NCBI RefSeq assembly: GCF_002980495.1
Contig: NZ_PVBR01000012.1
Span: 104,873 to 168,872 of the forward strand
Source: Phyllobacterium phragmitis
GTDB lineage: Bacteria > Pseudomonadota > Alphaproteobacteria > Rhizobiales > Rhizobiaceae
Length of the DNA stretch: 64,000 nt
Direction of reading: 5' to 3'
Numbering within the stretch: position 1 is the stretch's first letter; each line of letters opens with the position of its first letter. This document shows positions 25,613 to 34,874 of the stretch, piece by piece. The notes beneath the pieces were generated by a model. The model was not told where the DNA came from. It worked only from the letters and a program-made list of their open reading frames with translations, and ran no database searches. Position numbers and translations under genes: made by a program.

Positions 25613-26364
25613 GGCAGAGCGCCTTCGGCCAGCATTTCACGGGGAGAGCGCCAGCGCACACGATGCCGGGACGTCATCTCGAACAGGCGTTTCACGAAGG
25701 ACCACACCGCCTCATCATGCACCAGATGATGTGTGAGGAGGCCGACGGCATCCCCGCCGCCGAAAGCGCGTCCGAGTTGCGCGACGATCTCTTCAACCAG
25801 CAGGGCGTGATCGCGGCAGCCGCGCGTGCCGTGCCAGTCCATCACATCGACATTGCTGTTGATCAGGCGGATCGAAGCGGGCTTTGACGGCCCGAACACG
25901 GACAGTGCCTGAAATCCCAACCGGCCGAGTTCGGGGACCAATCCGGGATCGATCCGGTTCCACGGCGGCACCAGCAGGGGCAAGGCGCGCTCCCCATGCA
26001 GATCATCCATCCGCGCAAATCCCCGCGCCAGATCTTCAAGCACGATATCACGCGGCCGATGCGGTCCCAATTCCTGCTTCTTCTCCCCCTCGGGCGCGTG
26101 ATTTTCATGCGCCCAGCCGTGAACTGCCACCAAGGCATGCTCCACCCCGGAAAGCCGCACAGCCAGTGCTTCCCCGGTAAAGGCCGGGACGACAGCCAGC
26201 GTAACCGGCACGGCATATTCCCCCGTCAGGTCGAGCAAGCGATCCAGCGCCGCGGTCGGTTCGATCGCATCATCGTCCCGCAGCCAGAAATCGGCGACGC
26301 GGCCGGCACGCTCCCAGCGCAGGAGCTCTTGATGCAATGGCTGCCAGATCGGATCATTCATCAT
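25609..26364 (-). CDS. Polysaccharide-deacetylase-like (NodB-fold) protein
   Basis: 251 residues. NodB-fold cues: FWLRDDDAIEPTAALDRLL (catalytic and metal Asp), HGWAHENHAPEGEKKQEL (metal H-x3-H), LLVPPWNRIDP and LLTHHLVHDE (late catalytic His). No signal peptide, so it would act in the cytoplasm on a lipid-linked or soluble sugar. Its start overlaps the stop of the glycosyltransferase at 26361-27449 (ATGA), so the two are coupled; deacetylation probably follows or precedes that sugar transfer. Confidence 0.8.
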   Translation of the reverse strand: MMNDPIWQPLHQELLRWERAGRVADFWLRDDDAIEPTAALDRLLDLTGEYAVPVTLAVVPAFTGEALAVRLSGVEHALVAVHGWAHENHAPEGEKKQELGPHRPRDIVLEDLARGFARMDDLHGERALPLLVPPWNRIDPGLVPELGRLGFQALSVFGPSKPASIRLINSNVDVMDWHGTRGCRDHALLVEEIVAQLGRAFGGGDAVGLLTHHLVHDEAVWSFVKRLFEMTSRHRVRWRSPREMLAEGALP

Positions 26365-27449
26365 GCGTTGAGAACCTTCGGAAGCATGGCGGCAAGACGC
26401 ACGGCCGCAGCCTCAAGAGACCGTTCGTCATGCACGAAGCGTCGCGCGGCATCCGACATCATGATCCGCTCTCGATCATCCGTCAGCAGCCTTTCGATAG
26501 CGGCTGCGAAAGCCTCGCTATCGTCCGGCGGAGTCAGCAGTCCGGTCCGGCCGCTCACCACCACTTCCGGAACGCCCGCAATATGCTGCGCCACCACCGG
26601 GAGGCCTGCAGCCTGGGCTTCGAGATAGGCCAATCCATAGGCTTCGCCACAGCCCGGCCAGACATATATTGCCGCGCCCGAAAGAATGCCTGCCACGGCA
26701 CCGGGTTCCAGTCGTCCATGCCATTCGATCCGCTCTGGCGGAAAACCGGCGAACAGCGCCATGACTTCGGCTCGGGCCGGCCCACCCCCGACCACCGATA
26801 TAGTCCAGGGCAGGTGATGAAGCCGATCGAGAGCCCGGGCGAGCATCTTATAGCTTTCGAGCTTGTCGCCGGATCGCATCATCGCAACGCAGACAAGGCG
26901 CGAAGGATCAAAAGCCGGGGGTTGCGCTGAGAACGCCGAAATATCGATGAAGGGCGCAAGCATATCGAGGACGGCATCGGGCACGGCAATCGACAGCCCC
27001 TCTCGATCCCTCCGGGTGAAGCAGATGTTCAGGGCCGCCTGCCTGACCGACTGCGCCACCAGAGACTGTGTCCTGGCCCATAGACCCGTGTTGCGCCGCT
27101 CCGAATAGGACGCCTCCGCCGTCACGTAAGGAATATCGAAACCCGCGGTCATGTCGGGCCCGATCAGATCCGGCGCCTTGTAATAAGGATGATAGGTGAA
27201 CCAGAGATCCGGCTTACCGTCGCGCCTCCAAAGCTCGCACAGCCTTGCGACTTCTCCTGCGGCTTCCTTCTCGACCCCGGCGAAACGGTCCAGATCGGGT
27301 TCGCGCCCAAAGGTTGAAAGTTCAGATGCCAGTTCGACCGCATGGCCGCCATATTCGAGCGCCCTGATCAGCAATTGCGCCATCTGGCGGTCACCCGAGG
27401 GAACCGGATGGGTCGGCGATTTCATGGGCGCGTAGAAGGCAATTCGCAT
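26361..27449 (-). CDS. GT4-family glycosyltransferase
   Basis: 362 residues: MRIAFYAPMKSPTHPVPSGDRQMAQLL at the N-terminus, CVAMMRSGDKLESYKMLARAL, VVGGGPARAEVMALF and the donor-site WPGCGEAYGLAYLEAQAAGLPVV with GVPEVVVSGRTGLLTPPDD (E-x7-E present). First gene of a two-gene minus-strand unit with the deacetylase. Divergent from the DUF3095 gene, with 92 bases between starts. Confidence 0.87.
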   Translation of the reverse strand: MRIAFYAPMKSPTHPVPSGDRQMAQLLIRALEYGGHAVELASELSTFGREPDLDRFAGVEKEAAGEVARLCELWRRDGKPDLWFTYHPYYKAPDLIGPDMTAGFDIPYVTAEASYSERRNTGLWARTQSLVAQSVRQAALNICFTRRDREGLSIAVPDAVLDMLAPFIDISAFSAQPPAFDPSRLVCVAMMRSGDKLESYKMLARALDRLHHLPWTISVVGGGPARAEVMALFAGFPPERIEWHGRLEPGAVAGILSGAAIYVWPGCGEAYGLAYLEAQAAGLPVVAQHIAGVPEVVVSGRTGLLTPPDDSEAFAAAIERLLTDDRERIMMSDAARRFVHDERSLEAAAVRLAAMLPKVLNA

Positions 27450-27541
27450 CGATCGAGTCTATCGTCAGGAAATCGATGCAAGTCAACGTCACGCGGCATT
27501 CCGCTGATCCCGGATCACATGAGATGTGGTAATTATAGAGC

Positions 27542-28699
27542 ATGGAAAAGCCAGCCGCACCCGATTCATTCCTAGATACATTGCCGGTCTTGCCGGAATT
27601 CGAACGCGTAGCCGATATCGACAATTATCGGCCCCTGCCGGCCGGCTGGGCGCTCGCGGTGGCGGATATCGTCAATTCGACCGGAGCTGTCGAGGCCGGC
27701 CGCTATAAATCCGTCAACATGGCTGGCGCCAGCGTGATCTCCGCATTGCTCAACGCACTCGCAAGGCGCGATCTTCCTTTCGTGTTCGGCGGCGACGGCG
27801 CGCTGGTGGCTGTTCCGCCCTCCGCCGTGCAGGCCGCGCGCGAGGCCCTCGCCGCCGTCCAGGCATGGGTGGCGGAGGAACTTGCGATGACCATGCGCGC
27901 CGCCCTCGTGCCGATTGAGGATATTCGCGCGGAAGGCCTCGATGTGCGGGTCGCACGGTTTCAGGCTTCCGATGATGTGTTCTATGCCATGTTTGCCGGC
28001 GGCGGCAGCAGCTGGGCGGAAACCCAAATGAAGGCCGGACGCTATCGAATCGACCCGGCCCCGAAAGGAACCAGGCCGGATCTGACGGGCCTCTCGTGCC
28101 GCTGGGATCCGATCGAAGCCACGCTTGGCGAGATCGTCTCCATCATCGCCGTGCCCGGCCCTTCGCATGATGCGCGCGCTTTCCAGGATCTGGTTTCCGA
28201 TCTCATCGCTTTCACCGGCCAGCAGGAGCGCGGTGGTCATCCGCTGCCGGCGGAAGGTCCCAAATTCGGCGCCTCCCGGCAAGGTCTGGAGATCGAGGTA
28301 CGCGCAAACACGCCCGGCGGCCGGCAATGGCTTGCAAAGCTGTGGATACGGTTTGTCCTCATGCTCGCCGTCCTGGCCGACAGGTTCGGCTGGAAGATGG
28401 GTGGCTTCGATCCGAGGGCCTATCGGCGTGAGGTGACCAGAAACTCGGACTTCCGCAAATTCGACGACGGGCTGAAGATGACGATCGATCTCGATCCCGC
28501 CGCCCTGCGCAAGATCGAACAACGGCTGCAGGCTGCCGAGCGCGCAGGCATATGCAGCTACGGACTGCATCGGCAAAAATCGGCTTTGATGACCTGCATC
28601 GTCGCATCACCCATGCAAAGGGACCACGTCCATTTCATCGATGGCGCAGCCGGCGGCTACGCGGTGGCAATGACAAAGTTGAAAGCGAAACTGGCCTGA
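27542..28699 (+). CDS. DUF3095 family, class III cyclase-like protein
   Basis: 385 residues. The N-terminal half carries cyclase-type landmarks: WALAVADIVNSTGAV (metal Asp at 42), GRYKSVNMAGASVISALLNAL and PFVFGGDGALVAVP (GGDG, second metal Asp at 85). This matches DUF3095, a family whose core resembles class III nucleotidyl cyclases. The C-terminal half has KFDDGLKMTIDLDP and GLHRQKSALMTCIV. No activity is established for the family that I know of. It sits between glycan genes and upstream of a UDP-sugar dehydrogenase, in the same block as a true cyclase, a cNMP-binding protein and a candidate phosphodiesterase. Confidence 0.75.
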   Translation: MEKPAAPDSFLDTLPVLPEFERVADIDNYRPLPAGWALAVADIVNSTGAVEAGRYKSVNMAGASVISALLNALARRDLPFVFGGDGALVAVPPSAVQAAREALAAVQAWVAEELAMTMRAALVPIEDIRAEGLDVRVARFQASDDVFYAMFAGGGSSWAETQMKAGRYRIDPAPKGTRPDLTGLSCRWDPIEATLGEIVSIIAVPGPSHDARAFQDLVSDLIAFTGQQERGGHPLPAEGPKFGASRQGLEIEVRANTPGGRQWLAKLWIRFVLMLAVLADRFGWKMGGFDPRAYRREVTRNSDFRKFDDGLKMTIDLDPAALRKIEQRLQAAERAGICSYGLHRQKSALMTCIVASPMQRDHVHFIDGAAGGYAVAMTKLKAKLA

Positions 28700-28796
28700 G
28701 GAGCTTTGGTTCGGCACATCGGCACAATGGCTTGCGGAAGACTGTTTTCCGCAATATGCATGCCCCACGGTCCACGGAGACAAGATCAGCTTCGCT

Positions 28797-30182
28797 ATGG
28801 TGGCGGATGGTCTGTCCGCATCGATGGAAAGCAGGTCCTTGGACGCCTCCCGAACAACACATGATCTCCTTTTGGAGCGGATTTCGGCACGCACCGCGCA
28901 AGTGGGTGTGATTGGTCTCGGCTATGTCGGATTGCCTCTGGCCATCGCCATCGCGCGTGCAGGCTTTCCGGTTTCAGGCTTCGACATCGATCGGCAAAAG
29001 GTGGAAAACCTCAATGCCGGCCAGTCCTATATCGAGGCGGTGACATCCAATGCTCTTGCTGAAAAGGTGGCCGATGGCCGGTTCCGCGCCACCGCAGATT
29101 TCGCCGAACTCGCCGCATGCGATGTCATCGTCATCTGCGTGCCGACGCCGCTGACAAAGCATCGCGAACCGGACCTCTCATTCGTCGGCAATACCGTGCA
29201 GGTGATCGCGGACAATTTGCGGCGCGGCCAGCTGATCGCGCTTGAATCGACGACCTATCCGGGCACCACCGATGGCGTCATGAAGCCCATTCTGGAAAAG
29301 ACCGGGCTGCAATCGGGAACGGATTTCTTCATCGGCTTTTCACCGGAGCGCGAGGACCCCGGCAACCGCAGCTTTGAAGTCGCGATGATTCCCAAGGTGG
29401 TTGCCGGCGATGGGGCCGAAGCCGCGGCCCTGATGCAGGCCTTCTACCAAAGCGTGGTGAAAACCATCGTGCCGGTCTCGACCACCGCGACGGCCGAGGC
29501 TGTCAAGCTGACCGAAAACATCTTCCGCTCCGTCAACATCGCCCTCGTCAATGAGTTGAAAATCGTCTTCGGGGCCATGGGCATCGATATATGGGAGGTC
29601 ATCGAAGCTGCAAAGAGCAAGCCCTTCGGCTACATGCCCTTCTACCCCGGCCCGGGACTTGGCGGGCATTGCGTTCCCATCGATCCGTTCTACCTGACCT
29701 GGAAAGCCCGCGAGTACGAATTGCCGACCCGCTTCATCGAACTGGCAGCCGAAATCAACACGGCAATGCCCCGTCATGTGATCGATGTGCTTGCCAGGGC
29801 GCTGGATTTTCGCGCAGGCAAGGCAATGAGCCGTTCACGCATTCTCATCATCGGGCTCGCTTACAAGAAGAATGTGCCGGACACGCGTGAGAGCCCGTCA
29901 TTGCGGCTCATCGAGCTCATCGAGGAACGCGGTGGCCGGACGGAATTCCATGATCCCCATGTCAGTGAGATCCCGGTCACAAGAGAACATATGGCGCTCA
30001 AGGGGCGGCGCTCGGTCGAGCTGAGCGAGGCCGCATTGAAGAGCTTCGATGCCGTGTTGATCGCGACCGATCATGACGGCATCGACTATAAGGCAATTGC
30101 CGATTGGGCTCCGCTGATCATCGATACGCGCAATGTCTTCGAGCGCCTCGGGTTGAAATGCGAGACCGTGGTGAAGGCCTGA
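28797..30182 (+). CDS. Nucleotide-sugar dehydrogenase (UDP-Glc/UDP-HexNAc 6-dehydrogenase)
   Basis: 461 residues. NAD-binding VGVIGLGYVGLPLAIAIARAGF at about 37-58, VICVPTPLTKHREPDLS, central VKLTENIFRSVNIALVNEL, and the catalytic cysteine in GPGLGGHCVPIDPFYL. C-terminal UDP-binding domain with GLAYKKNVPDTRESPSL. It oxidises the C6 of a UDP-hexose or UDP-N-acetylhexosamine to the uronate. The GGHC and NVPDTRESP pattern fits the WbpA/WecC branch, but substrate choice is not certain. ATG 28797 and ATG 28824 are both possible starts. It supplies an acidic sugar for the local glycosyltransferases. Confidence 0.88.
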   Translation: MVADGLSASMESRSLDASRTTHDLLLERISARTAQVGVIGLGYVGLPLAIAIARAGFPVSGFDIDRQKVENLNAGQSYIEAVTSNALAEKVADGRFRATADFAELAACDVIVICVPTPLTKHREPDLSFVGNTVQVIADNLRRGQLIALESTTYPGTTDGVMKPILEKTGLQSGTDFFIGFSPEREDPGNRSFEVAMIPKVVAGDGAEAAALMQAFYQSVVKTIVPVSTTATAEAVKLTENIFRSVNIALVNELKIVFGAMGIDIWEVIEAAKSKPFGYMPFYPGPGLGGHCVPIDPFYLTWKAREYELPTRFIELAAEINTAMPRHVIDVLARALDFRAGKAMSRSRILIIGLAYKKNVPDTRESPSLRLIELIEERGGRTEFHDPHVSEIPVTREHMALKGRRSVELSEAALKSFDAVLIATDHDGIDYKAIADWAPLIIDTRNVFERLGLKCETVVKA

Positions 30183-30463
30183 GGGCGCGCGTGCGACCGA
30201 AGCGCCCCTGTCGCCTCACTGCGACGTTCCGCTCCGTTGCATTTCACGTCATCAACGACGGCAAACTCTCGTGTCGAACGAACAGTTCGGCAAGATTGTC
30301 GTGACGATTTGACAGCCCATTCGCGTGATGAACAGCGCTTCGCGCCCGCTATCTTGTAATTCCGACGGCTGAACGATAGTTTTCTTCCGGGCGTCGGCTT
30401 CGCTCGCTTCAAAGAAGCCCGGAATGCCGGCAAGGATGGTCATTCGTTTGCAAACCAAGGGAG
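30183..30463. other. Intergenic region before the cyclase gene
   Basis: 281 bases, no supported gene. GGGCGC / GCGCCC just after the dehydrogenase stop may form a weak hairpin. AAGGGAG lies immediately before ATG 30464. Confidence 0.35.
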
Positions 30464-31858
30464 ATGGTCCCGTATTCGAACGGCATCCGGTTTGAAGCGG
30501 CCCCAAAACATATGAGCGCGGCACAATCCGAAATTTCCACCATATTGATGGACAAGGTCGCCGACTGGCTGACCCAGTCATCATTGGCAGGCGACGATCT
30601 TGAAACCCTGGTGAGGGGCTTTTGCGAGAGGCTCGCAGCGGCAGGCCTGCCGCTAATGCGGGTGCATTTGAGCTTTTCAATGCTGCATCCGCTTTATGAT
30701 GCTTTGGGCTTCACATGGCGGCGTGGGCGCGGCATCGAGGTCGAGGGCTTCCGCAAGAAGGCCGGAGGGCCGTCGGATCGATTTGCGCGCAGCCCCTATT
30801 ACCACCTGTTCAGCAATAATCTGGATCATCTGCGCCGGCGGATCAATCCTGAAATGCCGTCGGAATTTCCCATCTTCGATGAGCTCAAGCTCATTGGCGT
30901 CACCGACTATATGGCTTTCGTCCATCCATTTGGCAGCGATTCGGGCCAGGGGATGATCGGGTCATGGTCCACGGACAGCCCGGCCGGCTTCAGCGAGAGT
31001 ATGATCGCCGCCCTGCTGTACATGCAGAGCCATCTTGCGGTCGCCAGCAAGATGGCCGTTCTCCATAAACTGACCGACAATATGCTCAAGACCTATCTGG
31101 GTGGTGATGCCGGCAAGCGCGTGCTGAACGGCCAGATAAAGCGCGGTGAAGGCGACACGATCCGCGCCGCCCTCGTGATGGCCGATATGCGGAATTCAAC
31201 CAAACTTGCCGAAACGGCCGGTCGCGACCTCTATATCGAGACGTTGAATCAGTATTTCGACGCGATCGCTGCGCCTTTCAACAGGGCGGGTGGTCAGATC
31301 CTGAGTTTCCTGGGTGACGGCTTCCTCGCGGTCTACCCCTGCGAAAGACACCGGGCGCCTTCCGAGACCGCCTGCCAGGCCGCACTTGCCGCGGCCCATA
31401 AGGCAACCTCCAGGATGGCTGAGCTGAATGCCCGCAGGAGCCAACAGGGATTGAGCGAAATCGGCTATGGCATAGGCTTGCATGTCGGTAATGTCATGTT
31501 CGGCAATGTCGGGCTCTCCGATCGCCTGACCTTCTCTGTCTTCGGCTCGGCGGTCAATGAAGTCCAGCGGCTTCAGGACCTGACCAAGAAATCGCAGTAC
31601 CACCTCATCGCCAGCCAGGAATTCGCCAATTATTGCGGCAACGGCACCTGGGTGACCATCGGCGAGGAGAAACTGGCAGGGGTCAGGGAGAAGTTTACGG
31701 TTCTCTTTCCAGAGCTGACCGAAGCCTCGCTGGGCGACGAGGATGGCGGCCTTGAGGCGACCTACGACAGGATATCGGACGCCGAGCAGGTCATCTTGCT
31801 CCATCGCGACGCCAGAAAATTACCGCCATCCTCACCGCATTCGAAGGATTTTCAATGA
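30464..31858 (+). CDS. Class III nucleotidyl (adenylate/guanylate) cyclase
   Basis: 464 residues (448 if ATG 30512 is used). An N-terminal region of about 200 residues without a recognised domain is followed by a class III catalytic domain: LVMADMRNSTKLAE (metal Asp 241), GGQILSFLGDGFLAVYP (metal Asp 285), GIGLHVGNVMFGNVG and VFGSAVNEVQRLQDL (transition-state Asn 365 and Arg 369). All four catalytic residues are present. The usual purine-selecting Lys before GDG is Ser 281, and the T/D position is Ser 358, so the base preference cannot be called. No membrane segment, so it is cytoplasmic. Its end overlaps the lyase gene (ATGA), which ties it to glycan turnover. Confidence 0.85.
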   Translation: MVPYSNGIRFEAAPKHMSAAQSEISTILMDKVADWLTQSSLAGDDLETLVRGFCERLAAAGLPLMRVHLSFSMLHPLYDALGFTWRRGRGIEVEGFRKKAGGPSDRFARSPYYHLFSNNLDHLRRRINPEMPSEFPIFDELKLIGVTDYMAFVHPFGSDSGQGMIGSWSTDSPAGFSESMIAALLYMQSHLAVASKMAVLHKLTDNMLKTYLGGDAGKRVLNGQIKRGEGDTIRAALVMADMRNSTKLAETAGRDLYIETLNQYFDAIAAPFNRAGGQILSFLGDGFLAVYPCERHRAPSETACQAALAAAHKATSRMAELNARRSQQGLSEIGYGIGLHVGNVMFGNVGLSDRLTFSVFGSAVNEVQRLQDLTKKSQYHLIASQEFANYCGNGTWVTIGEEKLAGVREKFTVLFPELTEASLGDEDGGLEATYDRISDAEQVILLHRDARKLPPSSPHSKDFQ

Positions 31859-32880
31859 AGATCAAGCTGTTGCTCTCGGCCAGCCTCGCTGTCCTACTTT
31901 GCACGGGAAATCTGGCAGGAGCCGAAATGAGAATTCTGCGGGACGGGTTTGACGGGCAGAGTTTCTCACCGGAGGGCGGGCTTTACTATAAGAAGAATTT
32001 CGAACAGAGCGCCGGCACCGTCGAGTTCCAGCGTGATGTGGCGCAAAGCGGCGGTGCGCTCAAGCTCAGCGTCAAGCCGCACTGTCCTCCGACCAGGGAC
32101 TCCTGCAGCGAACGCGCCGAGATCTGGGAGAAGCCGGCCCTGCGCGTGCCTTATAACGAGGGCGTCTGGTATGGCTTTGCCGTCAAATTTGCCGAGCCGA
32201 TCCCGCAGGACGATCATCGTTATCTGATCGCACAGTGGAAACGCGAAATAGGGCCAGATGCCGAGGGCGATTTCAGCCCGTTTCTGGCGCTGCGGCTGAA
32301 GCGGGGAAAACTCTTCGCCACCGTCGAGACCAATTATATTGCTCCCCCTGCCACGTTGGCAGCAACAACACCTGAAAAGAAACCGGCGGCATGCGCTTCC
32401 GGTGAGACACCGGTGTGGTTGCGGCCGGAAACCAACCAGATGCGTGCGCTGGTCGCCACCGATGCGACATGGACGCCCGACGACGGTACCCTGTTTTCAA
32501 GCTGCACCCGTGCGATTTCCCTCACGGAACATGGCAACCCATTGCCGGCCCCGGATTCGGGCTGGATCGATTTCGCGGTGTTCACCAAACCGGGACCGGA
32601 CGGATCCGGCCATATCGAGATCTTCGCAAACGGCAAGCCGATCGTCACGGTCACAGGACATATCGGCCATGCCGATCCGGGATTGGGCAAGAACCAATAT
32701 TTCAAATTCGGTCCTTATCGGGCAGCCAATGAGGGCGAATGGACGCTCTATTATGATGATTTCCGGCGGTCGCCCCATTGCGGAGATGTCCTGGACAAGG
32801 AAGCTTGTTCTGCGCTGGCAGCGCAGCGACAGAGTGAGAAATCGCCCCCTCCTTCCGGGAATATCGTTCAGCAAGATTAG
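31855..32880 (+). CDS. Secreted polysaccharide lyase, heparin-lyase-I-like
   Basis: 341 residues with a Sec signal (MKIKLLLSASLAVLLCTGNLAGA). The jelly-roll lyase fold of the Polysacc_lyase family shows as DGFDG, SERAEIWEKPALRV, WYGFAVKFAEPIPQDDHRYLIAQWK, PFLALRL, and the late NQYFKFGPYRA with WTLYYDDFRR. Such enzymes cleave uronate-containing glycans by beta-elimination. With a UDP-uronate-forming enzyme in the same locus, the substrate may be the locus's own product. The stop is about 100 bases before an oligopeptide-type ABC importer. Confidence 0.8.
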   Translation: MKIKLLLSASLAVLLCTGNLAGAEMRILRDGFDGQSFSPEGGLYYKKNFEQSAGTVEFQRDVAQSGGALKLSVKPHCPPTRDSCSERAEIWEKPALRVPYNEGVWYGFAVKFAEPIPQDDHRYLIAQWKREIGPDAEGDFSPFLALRLKRGKLFATVETNYIAPPATLAATTPEKKPAACASGETPVWLRPETNQMRALVATDATWTPDDGTLFSSCTRAISLTEHGNPLPAPDSGWIDFAVFTKPGPDGSGHIEIFANGKPIVTVTGHIGHADPGLGKNQYFKFGPYRAANEGEWTLYYDDFRRSPHCGDVLDKEACSALAAQRQSEKSPPPSGNIVQQD

Positions 32881-32981
32881 TCTCCCCCCGGCTCTAGGCA
32901 GGCTACCGGCAGTGGGCTAATCTCCTCCAGGGAACAGGCCGCGGCGGGGCGGCAAATGCTTGAACGCGGGGCGATAGAAGG

Positions 32982-34874
32982 ATGGATTCGAGCACTGATC
33001 TGCTGAGGATCGAAGATCTCAGCATTTCGTTTGCGATCATCGGCGGGCCGATCCGGGCAGTCAGGCATGCCAGCCTTCGCGTCCTTCCCGGTAAGGTGAC
33101 AGCACTCGTGGGCGAGTCCGGCTCCGGCAAATCGGTGATCAGCCAGGCTGTGATGGGTATTCTGCCACACACGGCCCACGTTCATGGCCGCATCCTGTTT
33201 TCCGATCCGGCAACGCCGGGAACGACAGTCGATATCCTTCAGATGCCGCGTGACGGCCGGGAAATCCGGACGTTGAGGGGAAGCCGCATCGGCAAGATTT
33301 TTCAGGAGCCGATGACGTCGCTATCTCCACTTCACACGATCGGAAACCAGGTCAGTGAAGTCCTGCAGATCCACACGAACGAACCGGCGGCGAAACGAAA
33401 GGCACGCACCGAGGAAATGCTCGGTCTCGTCGGCTTTTCCAACCCGCGGCGCGCCTATGACATGTACCCCTTCGAGCTTTCCGGTGGGATGCGGCAGCGC
33501 GCGATGATCGCCATGGCATTGATCTGCCGGCCTGCCCTGCTGATCGCCGACGAACCGACGACAGCGCTCGACGTGACCATACAGGCGCAGATCCTGCAAC
33601 TGCTGCGTGAACTTCAGACCAAGCTCAACATGGCGATGCTGCTCATTACCCACGACCTCGGCGTTGTGGCGAACGTCGCGGATGAGGTGGTGGTCATCTA
33701 TCATGGCGAGATCGTGGAAGCAGGACCTGTCGACGCGATATTCCGCCATCCCGGCCACCCTTATCTGAAGGGCCTGATGGCCGCTGTCCCGCATTTCGAT
33801 CTGAAACCCGGCCAACGGCTCGCGGCTATTCGTGAGGTGCCGGTCAATGTCGAGAACCTGTTGGGCAAGCGCAAGACGCCCCCGCCGAAAGGCCAGGACA
33901 TCCTTCTGTCGGTCAAGGACCTCAGCAAGACATTCACCACCCGCAAGTCCGACTGGCTGGGCAAGGAGCAAAAGACGACCGTCCGCGCCGTGGATGGCGT
34001 AAGCTTCGATATAAAATGCGGTGAATGCCTGGGGCTCGTCGGCGAAAGCGGTTGCGGCAAGACCACCGTCAGCAAGATCCTCATGCGGGCTCTTACATCA
34101 GACAGCGGTTCGGTCGTCCTCAATGACGATGCAGGCCCGATCGATGTGCTGGCGGCCCAGGGGGCGGCGCTGCGTACCTTGCGGACGAGAATCCAGATGG
34201 TTTTTCAGGATCCGGTGTCGTCGCTGTCGCCCCGTATGACGGTGCAGAAGATTCTCAGCGAACCATTGGAGATCCACGAGCGTGGCAATGCCCGCTCCCG
34301 TCTCGCCATGGTCAAGAATTTGATGCAGGCCATCGGACTGGATCAACATTTCATCAACCGCTACCCGCACAGCTTTTCCGGCGGTCAGCGCCAACGCATC
34401 GGCATCGCGCGCGCGCTTGCTTTGAGTCCCGATCTACTGATTTGCGATGAGCCGGTGTCAGCCCTCGACGTATCGGTCCAGGCGCAGATCCTCAATCTCC
34501 TGAAGGATCTGCAGAAAGATCTGGGCCTCACCTATCTCTTCATTTCGCACAATCTGGCGGTGGTCGACTATATGGCAGACCGCATTGCCGTGATGTGCAG
34601 GGGCCGCATCGTCGAACTGGCGCCACGGGAAGTCCTGCTCAGGAAACCGATCCATCCCTATACCCGCTCGCTGGTTGCCGCCGTGCCGTTTCCCGATCTC
34701 GACAGGCGAATGGACTTCAAGACGCTCAATTTGGGCGGAGCGGCGGACACAAGTGCGTGGGGACCGCAGTTCCGCGACGATGGCGAAGACAATGCGCTGG
34801 CGCCGCTCGACCTCGGCAGCGGCCATTTCGTGCTTGCCCGCCGAACGACCGATATCAGGGAGTTGCGCCCTTGA
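32982..34874 (+). CDS. Fused dual-ATPase subunit of an oligopeptide-type ABC importer
   Basis: 630 residues with two complete ATPase domains. Domain 1: [10 protein letters not shown] at about 46-55, [27 protein letters not shown]. Domain 2: [12 protein letters not shown] at about 353-364, [27 protein letters not shown]. Each ends with the oligopeptide-family HPY element ([10 protein letters not shown] and [12 protein letters not shown]). Layout as in YejF/GsiA. It energises the importer formed with the next three genes. Intact motifs contrast with the degenerate ABC protein at 21420. Confidence 0.92.
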   Translation: MDSSTDLLRIEDLSISFAIIGGPIRAVRHASLRVLPGKVTALVGESGSGKSVISQAVMGILPHTAHVHGRILFSDPATPGTTVDILQMPRDGREIRTLRGSRIGKIFQEPMTSLSPLHTIGNQVSEVLQIHTNEPAAKRKARTEEMLGLVGFSNPRRAYDMYPFELSGGMRQRAMIAMALICRPALLIADEPTTALDVTIQAQILQLLRELQTKLNMAMLLITHDLGVVANVADEVVVIYHGEIVEAGPVDAIFRHPGHPYLKGLMAAVPHFDLKPGQRLAAIREVPVNVENLLGKRKTPPPKGQDILLSVKDLSKTFTTRKSDWLGKEQKTTVRAVDGVSFDIKCGECLGLVGESGCGKTTVSKILMRALTSDSGSVVLNDDAGPIDVLAAQGAALRTLRTRIQMVFQDPVSSLSPRMTVQKILSEPLEIHERGNARSRLAMVKNLMQAIGLDQHFINRYPHSFSGGQRQRIGIARALALSPDLLICDEPVSALDVSVQAQILNLLKDLQKDLGLTYLFISHNLAVVDYMADRIAVMCRGRIVELAPREVLLRKPIHPYTRSLVAAVPFPDLDRRMDFKTLNLGGAADTSAWGPQFRDDGEDNALAPLDLGSGHFVLARRTTDIRELRP

